In this document: positions 5,395 through 9,043 of the stretch, one piece after another
Layout: each line of letters begins with the position of its first letter
Numbering within the stretch: position 1 is the stretch's first letter
NCBI GenBank assembly: GCA_900555765.1
Contig: USMA01000032.1
Location: 1 to 9,043 of the forward strand
Reading direction: 5' to 3'
Source: an uncultured Collinsella sp.
Lineage (GTDB): Bacteria > Actinomycetota > Coriobacteriia > Coriobacteriales > Coriobacteriaceae
DNA: 9,043 bases
Notes under the pieces: generated by a model
Databases searched by the model: none
Told to the model about the DNA's origin: nothing
The model's input: only the letters and a program-made list of their open reading frames with translations
Position numbers and translations under genes: made by a program

Positions 5395-7425
5395 CTACAG
5401 CTCGTTGGCCGCGTGATACGCCGTGCGAATGGCGCTCGCAGTGTCGGCGGTGCGCGCGCCCGAGCAGGCTCCCACGCAGGTCACGGGCACCGTCACGCCA
5501 TCCAGGTCAAACGCGTTGGCCTTGGAGCCCACAGCCATCACCACGTAATCGCAGGCGATCTTCACCGGCTCCTCGGCGCCATCCTCGGTGGTACGCACGG
5601 CCTCCACGCCCTCGTCGGTAATGGCGGTCAGGCGGGTCTTCACGTGCTGCTCCACGTTGTGCTCTGCAAAGTCACTCATAATCAGCGGCAGAATGGTCTC
5701 GGACTCACCTGCGGCAATCTTGTCGAGCATCTCGACGATCGCCACCTCGCAGCCGTGCTGCAGCAGGTACTCGGCAGTCTCAGTGCCCACCAGGCCACCG
5801 CCAATGACGGCGACGCGGCCCGCAAGCTCCACCTAGCCGGCCAGCACGTCCCAGCTCGAGACGACCTTCTCCGAGTCGGCGCCCGGAACGGGGATGACCA
5901 CGTCGTGCGCGCCCACAGCCACAATCGCGGCATCGGCGGCGTTGAGGTCCTCGGCGGTAGCGGCATGGTTGAGCTCGACCTTCACGCCCAGACCAGGCAG
6001 AATCTTCTCGTAGTACTCAACGGAGCGCATGATCTCGTCCTTGCGCGGAGGCGCGGCCGCCAGCACAATCTGGCCACCCAAGTGATCGCTCGCCTCGTAA
6101 ACGGTCACGTCGTAGCCGCGCTTGGCCGCCACGCGCGCGGCCTCCAGGCCAGCGATACCGCCGCCCACCACGGCGATCTTCTTGTCGCCCTCGCCCGGCT
6201 TAATGGCGATGGTCGCCTCGTCGCCGTTCTCGGCATTAAGCACGCACGAGATGTACTTGCGGTTTTGAATCGCGTCGACGCAGCCCTTGTTGCAGTTGAG
6301 GCACTCGCGGATGGGCTCGCCCGTGGCGGCCTTCAGCGCAATGTCGGGGTCGCACATGAGCGAGCGGCCATAGGCGATGATGTCGGCCGCGCCGTCTTCC
6401 AGAATCTTCTCGCCGGCCTCGACCGAGACCACGCGGCCGACGGTTGCCACCGGCACGGAGACCAGGGCCTTGACGCGCTCGGCCACGGGTAGCGTCCAGT
6501 TGTAGGGCATGGCGCCCATGGGCGGAATGGTGTCGCCCATGTTGCCGGTGTGATTTGCCTGTGCAACCTGGATCATGTCGATGCCCGCACCCTCGAGCAG
6601 CTTGGCAAATTCGCAGGCCTCGTCGGGCTGCAGGCCGCCCTTGCCGCGCGGCGTGCCGTCGGGGTTCTCCATAATCACAGGGAGCTTGTACTCCACCATC
6701 AGCTGCGGCGCGGCCTCCTTAATGGCAGCGACGACCTCCAGCGCATAGCGGACGCGGTTCTCGAACGAGCCGCCGTACTCGTCGGTGCGCTGGTTGAGGA
6801 TGGCCGAGCACAGCGAACCCACCAGGCGGTCGCCGTGGACCTCGATGGCATCGATCCCGGCCTGCTGCGCGCGAGCGGCCGAGGCGGCGATAGCCTCCTT
6901 AATCTGGGTGAGCTGCTCTACACTCGCCTCGTTCACAAAGTGCTGCATGTCGTGGTGCAGCTTGGCGTATGCCTGCTTGCGGATCTCGTTGGACTCGGCC
7001 ATCTTGGCGGCAAAGGTCTCCTCGTCACCGGCGGCCTTGGCCTCCTGCGCGGCCTTGGCGGCGACCATGGAGCCCATGACCATGCGGCCGACACCGGGCA
7101 CGTCGTACTCGGGGTGGATCAGCTGCAGCGCGACCTTGGCACCGTGCTTGTGGACGGCGTCGGCCAGGGCCTTAAACGTGGGGATCTGGGCGTCGGTCGC
7201 CAGCTTGGGCATGGGGCTTGCGGTCATGACGGGAGCGACGTCGCCGATGACGATGTAGCTCACGCCGCCACGGGCCAGGCGCTCGTAAAAAGCCAGGCTG
7301 CGCTCGCCAATGGAGCCGTCGCGCTCCTCGTAGCCGGTGGTCAGCGGCGGGAACATAATGCGGTTTTTGAGCTCAAGGGGGCCAACCGTAATGGGCTGGA
7401 GCAGCTTGGATGCAGGTGCGGTCAT
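5395..7425 (-). pseudogene. 2-enoate reductase / 2,4-dienoyl-CoA reductase-type Fe-S flavoprotein, split by an in-frame TAG
   Basis: The reading frame encodes a roughly 678-residue NAD(P)H-dependent enoate reductase of the old-yellow-enzyme/FadH/BaiH-BaiCD class, interrupted at codon 533 by TAG (5833-5835). Numbered from ATG at 7431: residues 1 to about 365 are the FMN TIM barrel (ALQLIHPEY at 101-109; NQRTDEYGGSFENR at 213-226). C377, C380, C384 and C396 are the [4Fe-4S] ligands in the usual spacing. KIAVVGGGIAGLEAARVA (418-435) is an FAD-binding fold. After the TAG the same frame resumes at once with VAVIGGGLVGTETAEYLLQ, the second dinucleotide (NAD(P)H) fold, and ends in NEL. The 532-residue product would keep FMN, the cluster and the FAD site start but lose hydride input. 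ATG at 7425 is preferred as start because GAGAGG lies 7 nt before it but only 1 nt before ATG 7431. The gene could be recently inactivated, read through, or carry a sequencing error. Substrate unknown. Confidence 0.85.
5833..5835 (-). other. In-frame amber codon inside the flavoprotein gene
   Basis: TAG lies between ...SWDVLAG and VELAGRVAVIGGG with no shift of frame. One base change from AAG, GAG or CAG would restore the normal linker of this family. The next codon is GTG, so re-initiation of a 145-residue fragment is formally possible, but no ribosome site precedes it. Several intact genes in this window end in TAG, so amber is an ordinary stop in this genome. Confidence 0.9.
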
Positions 7426-7477
7426 GGACATTCCTCTCTTGTAGGCGCGGCGGCGATGATGCCGCGTAGTTGTCTAG

Positions 7478-7507
7478 AGGATATGGCATGGGAATACAAC
7501 AGCGCAA
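7478..7507 (-). promoter_or_regulatory. Candidate promoter of the flavoprotein gene
   Basis: On the minus strand TTGCGC (7507-7502) and TATCCT (7483-7478) are separated by 18 nt, about 50 nt before the preferred start codon. The leader holds a small GC hairpin, GCGGC-ATCATC-GCCGC (7465-7450). The consensus match is moderate. Confidence 0.3.
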
Positions 7508-7560
7508 CGGAAATCGGCGGATAGCAGGTGGCGGCAGGTGGATGGGGCGTGGCGGCCCGT

Positions 7561-7627
7561 CGGTTTATCTCAATCTGTAACAGTTACGCGGCAAAATCCG
7601 TCCCTCGTGTTACAGATTTAGACAAAC
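7561..7627. repeat. Intergenic inverted-repeat element, copy 1
   Basis: Arms at 7563-7582 and 7608-7627 pair at 18 of 20 positions around a 25-nt loop. The inner, most conserved arm sequence is TCTGTAACA / TGTTACAGA. It aligns without gaps over 67 bp to copy 2. It is non-coding and lies between the flavoprotein promoter and the tRNA terminator. Confidence 0.8.
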
Positions 7628-7641
7628 ACGACCCAACCCAC

Positions 7642-7708
7642 CGGTATATCTCGGTCTGTAACACCTAGCCGCCCAAATCGGGTCTAGATGTTACAGATCG
7701 AGATTTTG
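7642..7708. repeat. Intergenic inverted-repeat element, copy 2
   Basis: Arms at 7648-7663 (ATCTCGGTCTGTAACA) and 7689-7704 pair at 15 of 16 positions, or 16 of 16 if a G-U pair is allowed, with a 25-nt loop exactly as in copy 1. It starts 81 bp after copy 1. Its arms differ from copy 1 at positions that still pair, while the loop has diverged more. This fits a small dispersed hairpin element (REP/MITE-like) or a duplicated structured site. Confidence 0.8.
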
Positions 7709-7752
7709 TTTGAGAGGCCGAGAATTGGACCGAAAACACGGTCCCGGAATAA

Positions 7753-7783
7753 CAAAAAAGCTCGCCGGCTAGGCCGACGAGCT
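7753..7783 (-). terminator. Rho-independent terminator of the initiator tRNA
   Basis: On the minus strand an 11-bp stem (AGCTCGTCGGC against GCCGGCGAGCT, one U-G pair, 3-nt loop CTA) is followed by TTTTTTG. It begins about 10 nt after the tRNA CCA end. Confidence 0.9.
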
Positions 7784-7792
7784 GCAAGTTCT

Positions 7793-7869
7793 TGGTCGCG
7801 GGGGCAGGATTTGAACCTACGACCTCCGGGTTATGAGCCCGGCGAGCTACCAGACTGCTCCACCCCGCA
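7793..7869 (-). tRNA. Initiator tRNA-fMet (anticodon CAU), 77 nt
   Basis: The cloverleaf folds fully on the minus strand. The anticodon is CAU in loop CTCATAA, and CCA is encoded at 7795-7793. Initiator marks are present: three G-C pairs in the anticodon stem (GGG...CCC), A11-U24 in the D stem and a weak first acceptor pair. That pair is U1-G72 here, not the C1-A72 mismatch of E. coli. The T loop reads TTCAAAT. It is transcribed alone from the promoter at 7901-7929 and ends at the terminator at 7753-7783. It delivers formyl-methionine to the ribosomal P site at start codons. Confidence 0.96.
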
Positions 7870-7900
7870 ATGTCTGGGCGCCTCATGTGCGCTAGAAAGA

Positions 7901-7929
7901 ATATTACGCGGGAGTTCGGTAAACGGCAA
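7901..7929 (-). promoter_or_regulatory. Promoter of the initiator tRNA
   Basis: On the minus strand TTGCCG (7929-7924) and TAATAT (7906-7901) are exactly 17 nt apart, each matching four of six consensus bases. The predicted start leaves a leader of about 25 nt before the tRNA 5' end at 7869. Confidence 0.6.
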
Positions 7930-8005
7930 GGAAAATCTCGTAGAGCATAATTCCTTCATATTTAAAACCCCTCAGCCCCTATCACTGTAAACGAATCGCG
8001 GCCGA

Positions 8006-8030
8006 GCGCCGTCGACGGCGCGTATACAAT
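8006..8030 (+). promoter_or_regulatory. Candidate promoter of the coaX-like gene with a 16-bp palindrome
   Basis: TACAAT (8025-8030) is a good -10 hexamer about 37 nt before the preferred start codon. The spacer and -35 zone are GC-rich and occupied by a perfect 16-bp palindrome, GCGCCGTCGACGGCGC (8006-8021), with no evident -35. The palindrome could be an operator or a promoter that relies on an activator. Confidence 0.42.
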
Positions 8031-8066
8031 GGTGCGCGTCCTTTTATGCCAACACCGGGAGTAGAC

Positions 8067-8858
8067 ATGCTGCTCGCTATCGATATGGGAAACACGCAGA
8101 CGGCCATGGGCCTGTTTGACGGAGACGAGCTGGTGCAGTCGTGGCGCATGCCCACCGACCGCTCCTATACCGCCGACGAGATCCATGTGCGCCTGATGGG
8201 CTTCTTTAAGATGTACGGCCTCTCGCTCGACGCGGTCGACGCGGTCGCCTTCGCCGGCGTGGTGCCGCAGCTCTCGCGCGAGTGGCACACTGTGGCCGAC
8301 CGCATTGCCGCGGACGCCATCGTTATCGGGCCGCAGACGGCCGCGGTGACCAAGCTGCGCGCGGCGCGTCCCCAGGCCGTAGGCGCCGATCGCGTCGCTA
8401 ACGCCGTTGCGGCCGAGACCTTCTACGGCGCGCCGGCAATCGTGGTGGACTTTGGCACCGCGACCAATATCGACGTCATCGATGAGGACGGTTATTACAT
8501 TGGCGGAGCGATCGCGCCGGGCATTCGCATCTCCATGGACGCGCTTGCCGCCCGTGCCGCCAAGCTCGCCAGCGTGCCGCTCGAGGCGCCCGAGCACGCC
8601 ATCGGCCGCGATACCGAGGAGTGCATCAAGGTCGGCGCCGTGATGGGCGCCGCCGCCTGGGCAGTGTGCGGCCTTGTTGCCAGAGTCCTCAGCGGCCACA
8701 GCGCTTACGGTGCCAACGCCCTCGCTACCTTCTGCGGCATTCTGGCCGGTGTAGTGGTATACGGCGTTCTGGTCATTACCCTGCGAATCTTACGGGCAGA
8801 GGACGTAAAAGCTCTGCCTAAAGGCGAAAAAATAGCCAAACTTTTGCGCTTGAAGTGA
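8067..8858 (+). CDS. coaX: Chimera: type III pantothenate kinase (CoaX) N-terminal region joined to a SpoVB/YabM-type flippase C-terminus
   Basis: The 263-residue frame has two unrelated parts. Residues 1 to about 190 are CoaX, which phosphorylates pantothenate as the first step to coenzyme A: DMGNT (6-10, phosphate loop), GADR (106-109, likely catalytic Asp108), VDFGTATNID (127-136), GGAIAPGIRISMDAL (146-160) and IGRDT (179-183). From about 189-197 (VGAVMGAAA) the sequence becomes hydrophobic, with two membrane-like segments (about 189-207 and 216-240), and ends EDVKALPKGEKIAKLLRL, the typical D-x-x-x-LP-x-G-x-K end of SpoVB/YabM polysaccharide flippases. The CoaX adenosine motif (TGG) and LTL-GL end are missing, so kinase activity is doubtful. 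ATG 8067 is chosen because GGGAG (8057-8061) precedes it by 5 nt; an upstream ATG at 8046 lacks a site. mazG follows, as it follows yabM in Bacillus. A deletion fusion or an assembly join explains this best. Confidence 0.85.
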   Translation: MLLAIDMGNTQTAMGLFDGDELVQSWRMPTDRSYTADEIHVRLMGFFKMYGLSLDAVDAVAFAGVVPQLSREWHTVADRIAADAIVIGPQTAAVTKLRAARPQAVGADRVANAVAAETFYGAPAIVVDFGTATNIDVIDEDGYYIGGAIAPGIRISMDALAARAAKLASVPLEAPEHAIGRDTEECIKVGAVMGAAAWAVCGLVARVLSGHSAYGANALATFCGILAGVVVYGVLVITLRILRAEDVKALPKGEKIAKLLRLK

Positions 8859-8872
8859 ACGATTTATAAAAA

Positions 8873-8904
8873 ATCCTGTTATATCAACGTTTTCAGGATA
8901 AAAT
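8873..8904 (+). promoter_or_regulatory. Hairpin and -10-like hexamer upstream of mazG
   Basis: ATCCTG (8873-8878) and CAGGAT (8894-8899) form a perfect 6-bp inverted repeat around 15 nt, and TAAAAT (8899-8904) overlaps the right arm by one base. No clear -35 lies 16-18 nt upstream. It could be a weak mazG promoter with an operator. Read on the minus strand the hairpin is followed by T residues, but no minus-strand gene ends here. Confidence 0.25.
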
Positions 8905-8926
8905 AGCTTGCAAAGGCAGTGGAGAT

Positions 8927-9043
8927 ATGGTAAATTTTCAAAGGAAACAACGCTATGGATGGGAGGATCTTCTCACCATCATGCACCTGTTGCGTGCCCC
9001 CGAGGGCTGTCCTTGGGACCGTGAGCAGACCCATCAGTCCATC
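8927..9043 (+). CDS. mazG: MazG-type nucleoside triphosphate pyrophosphohydrolase, N-terminal 39 codons (runs off the right edge)
   Basis: The visible protein begins MVNFQRKQRYGWEDLLTIMH and continues LLRAPEGCPWDREQTHQSI. The LRAPEGCPWDREQTH motif is the hallmark opening of the MazG family, which hydrolyses (d)NTPs to NMP and pyrophosphate as a house-cleaning enzyme. The metal-binding EExxE residues lie beyond the edge. ATG at 8927 follows TGGAGAT closely, with AAAGG further upstream. No other in-frame ATG precedes the motif within the intergenic region. It starts 68 nt after the chimeric gene ends, matching the Bacillus yabM-yabN (mazG) order. Confidence 0.9.
   Translation, partial: MVNFQRKQRYGWEDLLTIMHLLRAPEGCPWDREQTHQSI

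Noticed and set aside
5395..7431. Pyrrolysine or general amber recoding to explain the internal TAG
   Set aside because: Several genes here terminate in TAG, no pyl genes are visible, and the enzyme family has no known pyrrolysine at this linker.
5413..7524. Plus-strand open frames (5413-6492 and 6550-7524) opposite the flavoprotein gene
   Set aside because: Antisense shadows; the opposite strand carries FMN, Fe-S and FAD motifs.
7561..7708. CRISPR array
   Set aside because: Only two units, each an inverted repeat with a loop rather than a short repeat with unique spacers, and no cas gene nearby.
7665..7886. 73-codon minus-strand open frame across the tRNA
   Set aside because: Its central residues are simply the translation of tRNA-fMet sequence.
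7962..8699. Minus-strand 245-codon open frame opposite coaX
   Set aside because: Shadow of the coaX region, which has DxGNT and DFGTA motifs on the plus strand.

Overview
The window looks like chromosomal DNA from a high-GC, anaerobic, gut-type member of the Coriobacteriia, most likely Collinsella or a close relative. This is inferred from the GC-rich coding style, a group 4 (Hyc/Ech-type) hydrogenase operon, an enoate-reductase-type Fe-S flavoprotein, and the family resemblance of the proteins. It is not a database match.

Left block (1-4369, minus strand): an operon for the membrane arm and connecting subunits of a complex-I-like, formate-hydrogenlyase/Ech-type hydrogenase. In transcription order it encodes one 960-residue protein that joins a NuoL/HycC-type antiporter subunit to a NuoH/HycD-type anchor subunit, then a HycG/NuoB-like [4Fe-4S] subunit, a NuoC-like subunit with a long alanine-rich tail, and the first 49 codons of an unidentified gene that leaves the window. 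Strong ribosome sites and overlapping junctions indicate co-translation. The catalytic large subunit (HycE/NuoD) is not recognisable in the window.

Middle block (4370-7431, minus strand): a small two-HTH, transposase-OrfA-like protein with its own terminator, a gene-free AT-rich stretch, and a gene for a 2-enoate reductase/2,4-dienoyl-CoA reductase-type flavoprotein. That gene is split by one in-frame TAG codon, so the NAD(P)H-binding fold lies beyond the stop.

Right block (7432-9043): two diverged copies of a 67-bp inverted-repeat element, then an initiator tRNA-fMet (minus strand) with a recognisable promoter and terminator. Divergent from the tRNA is a plus-strand gene that starts as type III pantothenate kinase (coaX) but ends as the last two membrane segments of a SpoVB/YabM-type flippase. 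It is followed by the start of mazG. yabM-mazG adjacency is known in Bacillus, so the right half looks like the native yabM-mazG locus and the coaX front half looks joined to it by deletion or misassembly.

The window has no CRISPR array and no complete insertion sequence. The observations most worth checking are the coaX-flippase chimera, the amber codon in the flavoprotein gene, the fused hydrogenase membrane subunits and the paired hairpin repeats.
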